A stretch of DNA of 64,000 nt from Cylicocyclus nassatus (Eukaryota > Nematoda > Chromadorea > Rhabditida > Strongylidae). Shown here one piece after another: positions 45,301-54,601 of this stretch (position 1 is the stretch's first letter; each line of letters begins with the position of its first letter). The notes under the pieces were generated by a model. It saw only the letters and a program-made list of their open reading frames with translations, did not search any database and was not told the DNA's origin. A program made the position numbers and the translations under genes. The stretch covers positions 5,750,123-5,814,122 of the forward strand of contig CATQJL010000112.1 of the NCBI GenBank assembly GCA_958299035.1. Direction: 5' to 3'.

Positions 45301-48300
45301 GGTTGCAAATTCCAGAACGTGGTGAAATACGTTAGCAAAACTCTTCCGCATCAAACATACAGGGACTTTGATGTTTGCAAATTTTCAGTTAAACGAAATT
45401 CAGCCGCCTGAGAAGTCAGTTCGATGTGCATAGGGATGATCCTGGTACTTTGCTGCGGTAAATTCAAAAATTTTCGCGAATATTTTTCATACAAAAAGCT
45501 CGCGTTAGGGAGTTAGATTATTATATATTTTTCCGTAGCGAAACTCTTTTAACTTCACTTTTTAAACTTCTCTTTTTTATCGAAACTATAACTAAACTGC
45601 CATGAGTTTTGCACGAATGAGCTGCTAACGTCTGAACGTCATGTTTGCAAAATGACCCTTCCTCATGGCTCATGTTACTAACATAACGAAATGATTAGTT
45701 TATGAAGTATTTTATGTGCGAAGTGTCCATCATTTTTGGAAGTTTCCATGTTTTGAATGGAATAACATTAGAATAATCTATGAATATTACCTATATGTAG
45801 GTACAAGCATGACGCCATATAGGGCGCGTTACTGAATGAACTAGGGTCGCTTATTTTTAAGCAATAATATAGCATTGTAATATCAAAAATGCGATCATAA
45901 CATATAAAATATTTTATAATTTGTGCTGAGTTATCTGTTAAAATCAGCTGCTCTGTAAATCTCACCACCAAAGATTTCACCATCATTTGCTATTACTTGC
46001 CAATTTCTCAAATTTTGATGGATGCCAACTAAAATACCAAGTCACTCGGCTTGTTTTCATAATTGAAAACCTTGTTGCCTTGGGGTTTCAGTATTTTAAT
46101 CTGGCCTTCTGGTGTACCATGGATTTGCAAATTTTTAGCTTTAAAACTCCATAACCATGCTTTCATCTACACTATCTTCCTTGTGGTTTTAAATTGTCAA
46201 TCATACAATACTTGAGATTTTTAGCAAAATTTAATGAAATTTATATATCAAGGAAATTATTTTTTCAAGCTATACATCTAAACCAGCTTTTAATCTCTCG
46301 TCAACCAACTTGAGACCAAGCAATTGGCAACTGTCACCACCCCTTAGCGCGATTGATGAAAATGAAAGCAGTATTTATTTATTTATTTATTTGTGCATAG
46401 GGATGCCCCTATGAAAAAGAAAGCAAACGAACAACAACAACAAAATAAAACAGTCAACACAACAGCACCTGAACAAAAAACAGTGTTAGTGTGTATTCAG
46501 GTAATTGTATTCGTTCTTGTTCTCAATTTTTGGGGATAGAGGATAATGTCTTTGCTTCTATAAATCACATTGGACAACTTGACCTTTTTCTAAGCTCCTA
46601 ATCACTTTTGTAATTTCAAAAACTGTACACAAAGGCTGCTTTCCAGCAGGGCTCTTCTTAACTTTTTTTGAAGTTCTAAAATCCCTTTGAACCTCGCTTT
46701 GGCTTCCAGTTCTCAATTCATAATTTTCATATAGGCCGCTATTCATTGCGTATGCATAGAGTGCAAAACATCTTTAATTCAAGCATGACACATGTCAGTG
46801 CAAATTCAAACATTCAAACGTTCTTATGATGGATCATCTAGCTATGATGGAAAACTTATTTTATTTCGTAGCACTAGAGAACTCTGGGTGTGCTTTAGAA
46901 GTATAGCATAACACAGTAATTGCCTTAACATGTGTTTTTACTTAGGTTGTTAATGTTAGGTTGGTTCATAATTAATGCGTCTTTCACACCTTTTTCAAGA
47001 GCTGGTTTGCAAAGTAGAACCATTTATCTCAGAAACTTTTATTTTCTAAAAGAGCGTTTCTTCTAGTCTCTCAAATATGCTTTTGCTTTCGTGAATATTT
47101 GTTCATTTCAGAGTTTGGAGCCTTTGAAAATAAAAGGCTAAATTTTATAGTTCTTGTCCTTCGCTCTTGCCCTAAATCACGAAAAATTACCAGATTTTTT
47201 CATAAATGTGCGTAACGACTGCGACACTTTGTGTTACAAAAGGTTAATAAAATTCTCGACATGAACTAAGAGATTTTACTGCAAACTTGAATAATCTTGA
47301 AGGGCCTTCCATGTCGCATACATAGACCTTGTACATTTGGTAATATTAAAACACTAAGTTTCTCATTTCCAACAAGAAAGAGTTGCAGAATTGTAGAATT
47401 TTAAACCCACCGAAATGCTCAAAAGTACTACTTTCGACATTTTTGCAATATTTTCTCTTGAGAAAATCCCGGAAAACTTGATTTTGGCACAGTTCTGCTT
47501 ATCCGATCATTAGTTACCAATAGTTACACTATGCGCAGAATGTCCGCTATCGTACTAGATTTTAAAGTAAGTTTTCTTAACTAAAGGCTTCCAATAAAAC
47601 CTTTTGGCAATCTTTCGGGTAGAAAATCCTTCGTTATGTTAACATCTATACAAAAGTATGCGCTGTATAGCCAAGGGTTTGCTCTTTACAGTAGTAGCTT
47701 CCAAGTTTCCTCTTTCATAAACCTCGGCATTGTTAGTGTAAGTGTTAGTAGATTAGTGCCAACCGGGGTTAGTAGATCTTGTTAGTGGTGGGCTGACATT
47801 TCGACATGTCGGTCTACTTCAGAGGCCTAAGGTGGTGAGAGATTTATGATTTTATGTTCTGTCCCTCCACAAATCTCTTCCATCCCCGCCCACCTCGCCT
47901 CTACCCCCTCCCCCCCCTTCAAAGTGTTAGAAAGAAAAGCACGCGAGTACGTGAAAGACGAACTAAACTCCTCCGACACTGCCGCCTAGATGTTAGATGC
48001 GGCTTCCTTCTTACCACTAGTAGTAATAATGAATACAGTGGCAAACCACATTGACGTTAATTACTAGTAGGATTCTTCAACTCAGATAATGTCATAAAAG
48101 GCATAAAGTCATTCGTGACTGATGGACACTCATTTGGACTGTTCATGCATGGACTTCTCGCGAAAATCCAGAATGTCTCGAGAGCTTTTCTGCTAGCAAT
48201 ATCGTACTCGTGTGCCAGTATGGTACATTTGATTTCGAAGTCCTTTCCACAATGAAATCTCACTCTGCGTTTACCGAGTAGTGTGGCAAGACTTCCTTTT

Positions 48301-49654
48301 TGGTGGCAAGATGTTCTTTTATTTTTTACCCATACAAGCCTTCCAGTCTCTCCGATATAAGTGGCACTGCACTCGATACATGTAATCTCATAGATTACAC
48401 CGGTCATACCACAGTCACCAACTTTACCGATATTGACAAACTACACGGTCTTGGATTCTGCAGTAGTTGTCATACAGTCTGTTGCATACTAGCCGCTTCC
48501 TGATGTTATCACTTGGAATATCAACTAAAATGACATCGTCTTTCAAGTTTGTGAATTGATGCATCGTCGCACTGCAGTACTCAGAAACAAATGAAGGCAA
48601 AAAGTTTTTTTTCTGTCGGTGCTGGTTGCTTTTACTAGAAATAGATGGTCTACTGCATCCTTTTTGTGCGAGTAACCACTTGTTAACCTTTACAGTAGTC
48701 TTTACTGCTCTCAGAAAATACGTTTCCAAAAAGATTTATTTTGATTTAAGAGAGAATCATAGAAAACTTGCATTGATTATGAATCAACCTAATATTTGGC
48801 TCAAACGGAGGTTTTCGATGACTTTTTTCGTCTTTCTGAACCTTTTTATGCTTCTCCTTTGTAATTAATTGAATTACCATCATCTATAGGTCAAGTACCC
48901 TACGACTGTTTTTACCTTTATTTTGGGTTTTTCCTTGCGCCAGACATTCCTTGTATGCGAGTTTTTCTAACTACGCTCCCAGCTTTGTTCTTGAAAGCCT
49001 GAGCTTTTAAAGGCACCGTCTACCCAAAATTCGAATTTTATGTTTTTGTCGCCTTCAGGCCTTCTGAAAGCCCTGATTCCGAATATGGAGTCGAGAATTT
49101 TTGAAACCCCCAAAAATCCCTGTTTCGAGAACCCGCTGCAACAAGCACAGGCGAGATAAAGCATGCAAGTGGGCGGGACGACCATGGTCGCCCCGCCTAC
49201 TTTGCTACTTCCGGAGCGAATTTCTCGCTCCAGAAGCAGTCTTTTGCGACGAAGCTTGGGGGTTTGCCTAGTGTGGGGGCGCACACTAGTATGCCATCAT
49301 AATCTCGCCAACCTCCATTTTGGGTGGACGGTGCCTTTAAGCTAAAAGTATGATTGCATTGTCAGCCAAGGCCTAGAGGTGATTGGCAGCTGCCAGTTCT
49401 CTACCGAACAGCTCTGGAAATTGTCTATCCTTATCGAAAGCACTGACTTTACAAAAATAAGGAGAAGATTCGGTTGTATTTATAATGCTATATTCCTTCA
49501 GAAGGTAAGTTTAGAGTTTTTTTATGAATAAGAAAATAGAGAGAGAACCTGTTACCTCTCATTTCAGTCCATAAACACTTTTGACCATTTACCAATAAAG
49601 TTTCTTGAATATTTTTTGTATCTAATCACCAAATTTCGTGACATCTTTCAATGA
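42374..49654 (+). CDS. Candidate multi-exon gene, unknown protein
   Basis: Exon 1 (42374-42475) follows CTAATCATTTCAG, a trans-splice-like site, has ATG at 42384 (MPSLTKMPSAARHLMSN) and ends at GTAAGTT in phase 2. Exon 2 (44842-44986) follows TTTCTCTTTACAG and reads EKLFYYMFQESFENYPDGET, ending at GTTAGA in phase 0; the join keeps the frame. A short exon may start at 45389 after CAAATTTTCAG (LNEIQPPE). Exon 49366-49504 follows GCATTGTCAG, reads QGLEVIGSCQFSTEQLWKLS and ends at GTAAGT. A 63-base intron leads to the last exon (49568-49654; SINTFDHLPIKFLEYFLYL) and TGA. The final two exons are the most secure. Introns hold the GC-rich island, a mariner-type element, a retroelement fragment and a TTAA MITE. 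The middle linkage is inference: 5' and 3' parts may be two genes. No family recognised. Confidence 0.5.
43028..43145 (+). repeat. Left member of a diverged direct repeat
   Basis: CTAAAAATATCACTTCTCAA, GGGAATTTCCTCATC, CTCTAAAGTGGCC and TTGCACTTTTACGTCGCAA recur in the same order at 44598-44700 with about 70 percent identity by eye. The pair brackets 1.45 kb that includes the GC-rich island. Confidence 0.45.
43238..43381 (+). CDS. Possible exon, unknown
   Basis: After GCAGTTATTTTTAG the frame reads MVNRFMLVELLKTKLKHAEN and RYIDRKLQILIYGSSTTQ, ending KKGK at GTTTAT. The frame stays open to 43477. Its incoming phase does not fit exon 1 of the candidate gene at 42374, so it would be a different first exon or a separate small gene. 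Confidence 0.3.
43790..44597. repeat. GC-rich island, LTR-like, with a 30-base perfect palindrome
   Basis: A sharply GC-rich block in AT-rich DNA. At 44105-44134 AGCACGGGACGAGGC is followed directly by its exact inverse GCCTCGTCCCGTGCT. On the minus strand a strong TATA string (GGGTATATAAGGGCGCG, near 44440-44456) is followed by initiator-like sequence. On plus, AATAAA strings lie near 43953 and 44029. These are features of a retroelement long terminal repeat, but I could not define paired ends or a primer-binding site. Long frames here, including 147 codons on minus, run through the TATA string and are not taken as genes. Confidence 0.45.
44598..44700 (+). repeat. Right member of a diverged direct repeat
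   Basis: Partner of 43028-43145: CTAAAAATGTCATAGCACTG, GGGAAAATTTCTCAC, GACTCTAAAGTGAGC and TTGCACTTTTCCGTTGCAA. It may be a duplicated flank or the remnant of repeat DNA into which the GC-rich island inserted. Confidence 0.45.
45768..45986 (-). CDS. ORF of 72 codons, unknown
   Basis: ATG-initiated minus-strand frame: MMVKSLVVRFTEQLILTDNS, then YDRIFDITMLYYCLKISDPS and ASCLYLHIGNIHRLF. Protein-like but antisense to an intron of the plus-strand candidate gene. No splice signal decides it. Confidence 0.33.
   Translation of the reverse strand: MMVKSLVVRFTEQLILTDNSAQIIKYFICYDRIFDITMLYYCLKISDPSSFSNAPYMASCLYLHIGNIHRLF
46372..46398. repeat. (TTTA)n microsatellite
   Basis: Five to six units of TTTA followed at about 46428 by an (AAC)n-like run. 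Simple sequence with no assigned role. Confidence 0.85.
46558..46746 (-). CDS. ORF of 62 codons, basic, unknown
   Basis: ATG-initiated minus-strand frame: MNSGLYENYELRTGSQSEVQ, then TSKKVKKSPAGKQPLCTVFE and ITKVIRSLEKGQVVQCDL. Balanced residues; one of the better short frames. It may pair with the same-strand ORF at 45768-45986. No family recognised. Confidence 0.37.
   Translation of the reverse strand: MNSGLYENYELRTGSQSEVQRDFRTSKKVKKSPAGKQPLCTVFEITKVIRSLEKGQVVQCDL
46956..48792. mobile_element. Probable mariner-type element carrying a retroelement fragment
   Basis: The left end TTAGGTTGGTTCATAATTAA then TGCG is matched in inverse by the right end (TTAGGTTGATTCATAATCAA then TGCAAG, read from 48792 leftwards). 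About 20 of 24 bases agree. The 1.8 kb between includes the Penelope-like remnant at 47735-48730. A mariner derivative that received a retroelement insertion is the simplest view; two unrelated single ends is the alternative. No transposase frame is visible. Confidence 0.5.
47735..48730 (-). pseudogene. 5'-truncated Penelope-like retroelement with GIY-YIG domain
   Basis: The minus-strand frame from 48729 to 48424 ends in the linker typical of these elements, with FLPSFVSEY, VDIPSDNIRKRLVCNRLYD and a Cys pair. After a frameshift near 48410-48425 a second frame (48407-48057) reads GVIYEITCIECSATYIGETG followed by R. GVIY and YIGETGR are the GIY-YIG endonuclease signature of Penelope-like elements, where the domain follows the reverse transcriptase. 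The reverse transcriptase itself is missing, so the copy is 5'-truncated and dead. Downstream, 47735-48056 is likely its 3' non-coding part. The final ALETFWI-like segment is degenerate. Confidence 0.85.
49007..49340. mobile_element. TTAA-flanked MITE, copy 3 (334 bases)
   Basis: TTAA at both ends with inverted tips TTAAAGGCACCGTCYACCCA. The right half carries CTTGGGGGTTTGCCTAGTGT and CACACTAGTATGCCATC, homologous to 39227-40092. The left half has a different sequence, so the arms match only at the tips. An internal palindrome GTGGGCGGGACGACCATGGT with its inverse sits near 49170-49201. It ends 25 bases before the exon at 49366. Confidence 0.88.
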
Positions 49655-50127
49655 CACTAGCAGCTGCGACAAATTAAATTCTCTTTGCAGCTTGCAACGG
49701 GCACTGAAAAAAGCTAGGAGGCGCGAATGTTGCATTCGCAGCTGCTAAAAAGTTGTTTTCTCCAAATAATTGCCTATATACAGAATAATTCATTTAAAAT
49801 CTTTCTTCATCAAGAGCAATATATTCCGTAATGATAAGTCCTTAAAGGGGCCTTTCAAAGAAGAAGAAGAAGTTGTCAACCGGCAAATAATCCATTCTGA
49901 AACATAGTGTCTCTGTTCTGTTCAGAGCACTTTCTTTATTCGATCTGTAGAGATTTCCAACAACAGATTATCTTGGAAGAGCGATCATGAAGATTTTCGT
50001 TAACCGCCGTTGACTACGTCGACTTTGATAGTGCGATCTTGTTTCCTTCCTTATGTTAAACTCGTACCACTTATCTTTTGCTAAACAAATAAGAAATATA
50101 CAAGTTTGTTTGTCTGCTCTTCGGCAG

Positions 50128-50491
50128 GGATGCAGCGTTTGGGACAAACCGCGGTATTCCTGTTAACCTTTTGGGCCCCAGTTCATACGATGATGCTTTG
50201 GATTTCTCCACCGGGATCGGCCGCGGTTCGCCAAGTCCGAACGAAGGGTGCAACCTCCACCCCAATCCCGTTGTTCATTTGATACTCCAATACTTCATCA
50301 CGCTATTGCGTGTGCAACCAAACAATTATAGCGCGACCGCTCAACGCCAAAACAATGAGTCAACGAATCAATACGAAAGTCAAGAAGCTAATGTCGCTAT
50401 TGTCGCCGCTATGCCGCCGAAGTGGTCCGGCAGCGAATTCAAAGGACAGATAAAAGCGGAAAAGAGCACTTCTGGTATATTTAAGGCCTAA
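50128..50491 (+). CDS. Candidate exon, GC-rich, unknown protein
   Basis: After TGCTCTTCGGCAG the frame is open for about 120 codons to TAA: AAFGTNRGIPVNLLGPSSYD, DALDFSTGIGRGSPSPNEG, then QRQNNESTNQYESQEANVAI and PPKWSGSEFKGQIKAEKST. It is clearly richer in G and C than its flanks, and low-complexity Q/N/E/S follows the Gly/Ser/Pro part. It could be a host exon or part of a retroelement gag-like region; no zinc knuckle or protease motif is visible. Confidence 0.4.
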
Positions 50492-51030
50492 GGCATACTT
50501 CGCGCGATTCCGTCAATTCGCTTTGTCCACGCATCTTGGCGATTGCCAGACGCCTACACATCAACTGCCGGGTCTCGAATTCATAGGCGCCTAGCTTCTG
50601 CAAGTTATGGCAAAAGCACTATAAAGACGTATTGTAAATGATCGCAGAACAATTGTGCGTATCCAACATCATATTTGCTGCTTAGAACTAGCTGGCGTTC
50701 TCGTTCCAGCCCGAGTCATTGTTCAGGAGAATGGGCTAAAACCACACTTTGTCTTTCCTCCTTCACGTCATTTTTGGTTCAGCCATATTCTCTGCCTCTT
50801 TTCTTCAGTCTCAGTACTAGAGCGAAAGCACCCCCACCCCTTACCCACCTGCATGAGCTTACCTCAGAAAGGTTTGATTGGAGTATTGATGAACTTTACT
50901 ACATTGTTTACATCAGAATGCGCAAGCGCATTGATAGCGGCTGATAAGTGTTCATTCTCATTGCACGAGCGGTGCAACATCGATAAATTTGGAAGATCTC
51001 CGCGAATCACCTCAAAAGTTAACTTAAAAC
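50492..51030. other. Interval without a secure gene
   Basis: Moderately GC-rich at first (to about 50640), then AT-rich. Long frames at 50655-51098 and 50675-50944 overlap in different phases and run into the dispersed repeat tail at 51031, so they are not taken as genes. Confidence 0.3.
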
Positions 51031-51143
51031 CATCTGCGGGGTCGAAAACATACGGCAAAATTTCAGCTCATTCGGTTCACTTGAAAAGGAGTCTATAAAA
51101 AACATACGGTCAAGTGCACAAACTTTGGCTTACATATATATAG
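51031..51143. repeat. Tail fragment of the CTAGCTGG...TATATA repeat
   Basis: CATCTGCGGGGTCGAAAACA, then CATTCGGTTCACTTG and ACATATATATAGATG parallel the last 120 bases of 2532-2957. The head is missing, as expected of 5'-truncated retroposed copies. Confidence 0.55.
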
Positions 51144-52114
51144 ATGATGTGTGCAATTGCACGAATTTGTTTGCGGATAGATAAGTGTCTTTACCCTGTT
51201 CTTCACCAAGTATTTCTTCAGTCGGGGGCGTTTAGGTACTCTCCTGAAAGAGGCGTAATCTCTTTAACTGTGCCAAGTTGTGCCTTCCAAAAAAGCACAC
51301 TGCGGCAAATGAGAACAATCAAGACTAATCTTCTTGCTTTTTCCTAGTTACCTCAAATACTGAATTCAATGGTAATCGACACAAGAAACATACATCATTT
51401 AATGCGTCTGATTGCCGCCTATTCAGTATTTTGTTTTTTGTGCTTTATGGGAGTGTTCCATAGAGCATATAAATTTCAAGACATTAGTCTGTCTGCCCAC
51501 TCTGTCAGCTCTTAAAGTCTCGATGCTACCCTGTAGTGCAATGGATCCGCTTCCGATTGTGGCTTACTGGTAAGACATTGCTGTTTCAGAAGAACTTTCA
51601 GAACTTCGAGAAAACTAAATATGTAGATGCAGTGTGTTTTCACTTTTAAACGCTTACAATGTAAAACGCCTCTAAGAATGGACCTTTTTATTCCCTTAGC
51701 GGTCGTATGTGGTTAAATGCAGTGGTTCGGCAATGTTGCAAAAAGAAAAATCTTCAATAGCAATTTCATTATACCACTGAACACCATCTTAAGCCCCTTG
51801 ATAGCAGCCATCAACAGTTTGAGTGACAAATGCTGATCTTTTCATATAAGATTACATCTTACTAATGGGTGTCAATTTGCAAAATCATATTCTTCCTAAC
51901 AACCTCGAAAAACTTTGCAAGCCAATTCCATAGACAGCAGATAGCAGACATAGGGTTATAATGGTTATGATTAAGTTGCCCTTCTTGCACTTTCGCCATC
52001 TAATCATGTTTGTTTTTTCCTCGTAACTTTATTTTAGCAATAGTCATTCTGGAAAAGCAAAAGATTGTTTCTTTGCAGCAGATTTACTTGTCCATGGTAA
52101 TAATGCTAGTGTTT
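51144..52114. other. Interval without a gene
   Basis: AT-rich; one plus-strand frame at 51144-51347 lacks splice support. No repeat partner seen. Confidence 0.3.
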
Positions 52115-52745
52115 AGCTCAACCCATGTGTATATGTGCAAAGTTTGGTCCAGATCGGTTCAGAATGGAATTTTCTATTCGGAACATGCGTACACACAGAG
52201 AGACAGACATACATACATACATACAGGCATACAAACAGACATTCAGACTAACGAACAAGCTCAGACAAATGACCCTTCCGCAGAGCGCTTGCGGAAGTTC
52301 CGTAAACGTGCTGCGGAAGTTCCGAAATGAGGTCCTGCGGAAGTTCCAAAGAATGCCAACCACAACAGCAAAAGAGAACACCTAAGTGAGATTTGAACCT
52401 CACTCTATTGACTGTGAGACCTACCTACTATCCTCTACGCCACGGCTGACATGTTCGTTAATGCAAATGCACTCTAGTTGTTGGCGAGGCAACATCACGA
52501 GACAACACATTCAAAGTCCCGCGGAAGTTCTGGCAGGCCAAAGTGCTGCGGAACCTCTGGCATTTTTCGGATTTTTCGCAGGATTTTGAAGAAGGTCCAG
52601 CGAGAGTTCCGGTTTTCAACCAGTTTGGCATGAAAATTCCGCGGAAGTTCCGATTTTCGACGGTTTCATTTTTGCAATAGTGAACAAAATCCTGCGGAAT
52701 TTCTGCAAATTTGACTTGTCCTGCGGAAGTTCCGGTGATTTGTCT
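52115..52745 (-). repeat. Composite repeat: tail unit, tRNA-like unit, TTCCGC-rich unit
   Basis: In plus-strand order: a GTTTGGTCCAGATCGGTTCA tail with (ACAG/ACAT)n at 52121-52252; three GCGGAAGTTCC words at 52283-52350; a tRNA-like piece (52378-52450, minus); and a TTCCGC-rich region (52515-52745) that in reverse complement matches 7939-8130. The ORF of 109 codons on minus crosses all of this and is not treated as a gene. The arrangement resembles a SINE-like composite. Confidence 0.6.
52378..52450 (-). tRNA. tRNA-like sequence, degenerate
   Basis: The minus strand has TGGCGTAGAGG, a good A box, and GGTTCAAATCT, a near B box (last position off), 50 bases apart. GTGAG/CTCAC forms a 5-base T stem but with an 8-base loop, and the acceptor stem does not pair. 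A genuine tRNA is unlikely; a tRNA pseudogene or the head of a tRNA-derived SINE fits, given the surrounding composite repeat. Confidence 0.45.
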
Positions 52746-53195
52746 GAGAGTATGAATAAATATCTTTTTACACAATGCTTTTGTCAATGTTTTGACTTAG
52801 GGTTTCAAGTACGTCTTTTGGGAGTCTTGACTCCACCGTGTTCTTGTAGGGAATTAGTAGCGTGCCTGCCTGAGGTAGCGGGCGTGACAGTTCTGACATA
52901 TGAATAGCTTTTTTCACCTTTTCTGATGAACATTTATTATGAGCTCATGCTTGAAACTCATTATACGGCCCTCTCCCCGGTCTACATGCATGTCACTTCG
53001 TTATTATATTGCGTTACTTTTGATTGCAGACTTGCAATTGCATAACTCGGACACTGTCCTGAGTATAATTTGTAGTGACAATGGTTTCAAATTGAAGTTA
53101 CTAGTACAACTCAACAGCCTCAGTCTCTTGCGCTAAGATCACACGACTCGCTGGTTACCATTAATATTCGGATTTTGGGCTTGCCCAATAACGTT

Positions 53196-53395
53196 ACATT
53201 TTCTGCCTTTCGTCCAAGCACTCCTTCATTCTAACGCTTAATATTCTTCCGGTCTCTCCTATATACTTGTTCCACATCATGCCCTCCGCTGCTAAACGAC
53301 ATCCTCCTTTGCGCTGCCGCTCAGTGTTTCACAAAGACAAACAATGCAGTTTCTGGTAAGCGATCTAATCATACGGTCCCTATCTCTTATATTAC
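53196..53395 (-). pseudogene. Penelope-like GIY-YIG fragment, second copy
   Basis: The minus strand reads RSLTRNCIVC (the Cys-bearing linker), then after frame changes GGCRLAAEGMMWNKYIGETG and RILSVRMKECLDERQKM. YIGETGR plus a following K-E-x-LDE is the Penelope-type GIY-YIG core. Small insertions or deletions break the frame at least once, near 53290-53340. The upstream side abuts the mariner-type element at 53399, which may have inserted into it. Confidence 0.75.
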
Positions 53396-53398
53396 ATA

Positions 53399-53948
53399 CG
53401 TTGGCTAATAAATAAGTTCGGTCGCTTTTTCAGCGCTTACAAACGCTGTAGACAAATTTTTGTCCAATGTTTGGTATCTCTGAAAAGAGCACTTTATTGG
53501 GTACTGGAGCATATATTCTGTTTACGAAAACTTATCTTCCCAGGAAAAAAATCGGCAAAGAAGTGAAAAATCGCAATTTTCCCATAATGCGCAAATATGA
53601 GGAAACTTGGTTTTCTTTGTGAAACATTTTCAAAATGGCAGATCACAGTTCTTTTTGTTGTTCACTAAATAGGGATAACTCCTCTGTATCCAAACACCAA
53701 ATTGCTGTTCTCTTTACGTTCATTACAGCATGAAAACGAGCTCAAGAAGTCAAAGAATTGAGCTTTTGGAAATTTCGCCATGTTGAGGCATAACTGTCTT
53801 TACTGACGATAGAAAATCCTGATTATTTGATATGTGATATAGGAAGCTTCGTACTACTTTCCCGCAAAGAACCATAGATTTAAAACAACAAGAAAATTTT
53901 TTATGACAATTTGTATGCCAAAACGAACTTACTTTTTAGCCAACCTAA
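53399..53948. mobile_element. Mariner-type element, 550 bases
   Basis: Left end CGTTGGCTAATAAATAAGTT CGG; right end, read inward, TTAGGTTGGCTAAAAAGTAA GTTCG. TA flanks both. This is a second mariner subfamily in the window (GTTGGCTA rather than GTTGTCCC). No transposase frame; the interior shows AGAACTGTGATC-type sequence but no D,D34D motifs. Confidence 0.8.
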
Positions 53949-54600
53949 TACAATCTGATGTCATCCACCAGGGGTTTTAATCAAAATCGTATCAAGTTGT
54001 AATGATAATAAGCGTTTGTTTTTCAATCTTGCTTGAGAACTACGACAACTTTAGGCGAATTCTGACCTTTCAAACAATCGCAAACTTCGGTCAAACTTGG
54101 ATTACAGGACTGTAAGGCTCAAATCTCCTCGCCTTTTCCCTAAAAAAGTAGCGTTAAACAACTCTTCAAAAAAACGAGATTGCGCCTCCTTCAATTAGTC
54201 AGAACTGAAAACGAGCAATTTTGAGTCATATGGGTCATATCGATCCTTACTCAAGTAAATATATTCACTCACGTTATTCATCCCTTCATTTAGCCTGCAT
54301 AAATCTTTATATTAAGTATTCAATGCTTACTCGCTCTAGCGAAAACAGCAGTACAGAGATGAATTTTTGATTTTGGCCCCTTTAGCATCTGCAAGTAGAA
54401 CTTGCTCTGCGGCTTGGTAGAGGTGTCCTCATCAATTGCTCGACTATTTCACAATCGGTTCCCTGCCCAACGCTCTTTAACGTCCGACACCGATGGGCCC
54501 TTCGGCGAATCCCTCGAGCCACCCCTGAAGCCTAGAGTGATTATGAGATCACAATATTAGATACATAATATCAACTTGAACACACAAGAAAAGACGGAAC
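53949..54600. other. Interval without a gene, grading into a GC-rich island
   Basis: AT-rich to about 54400. After that GC rises (GATGGGCCCTTCGGCGAATC near 54490) into the inverted-repeat island. No splice-bounded frame. Confidence 0.3.
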
Positions 54601-54601
54601 T

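Noticed and set aside
47735..47850. Hammerhead ribozyme in the 3' part of the Penelope-like fragment
   Set aside because: On minus, CTGAAGTAGAC followed by GTCGAAATGTC resembles a hammerhead core, and Penelope-like elements are known to carry such ribozymes. The canonical CTGATGA is not present and helices I and III do not form by eye, so it is not called.
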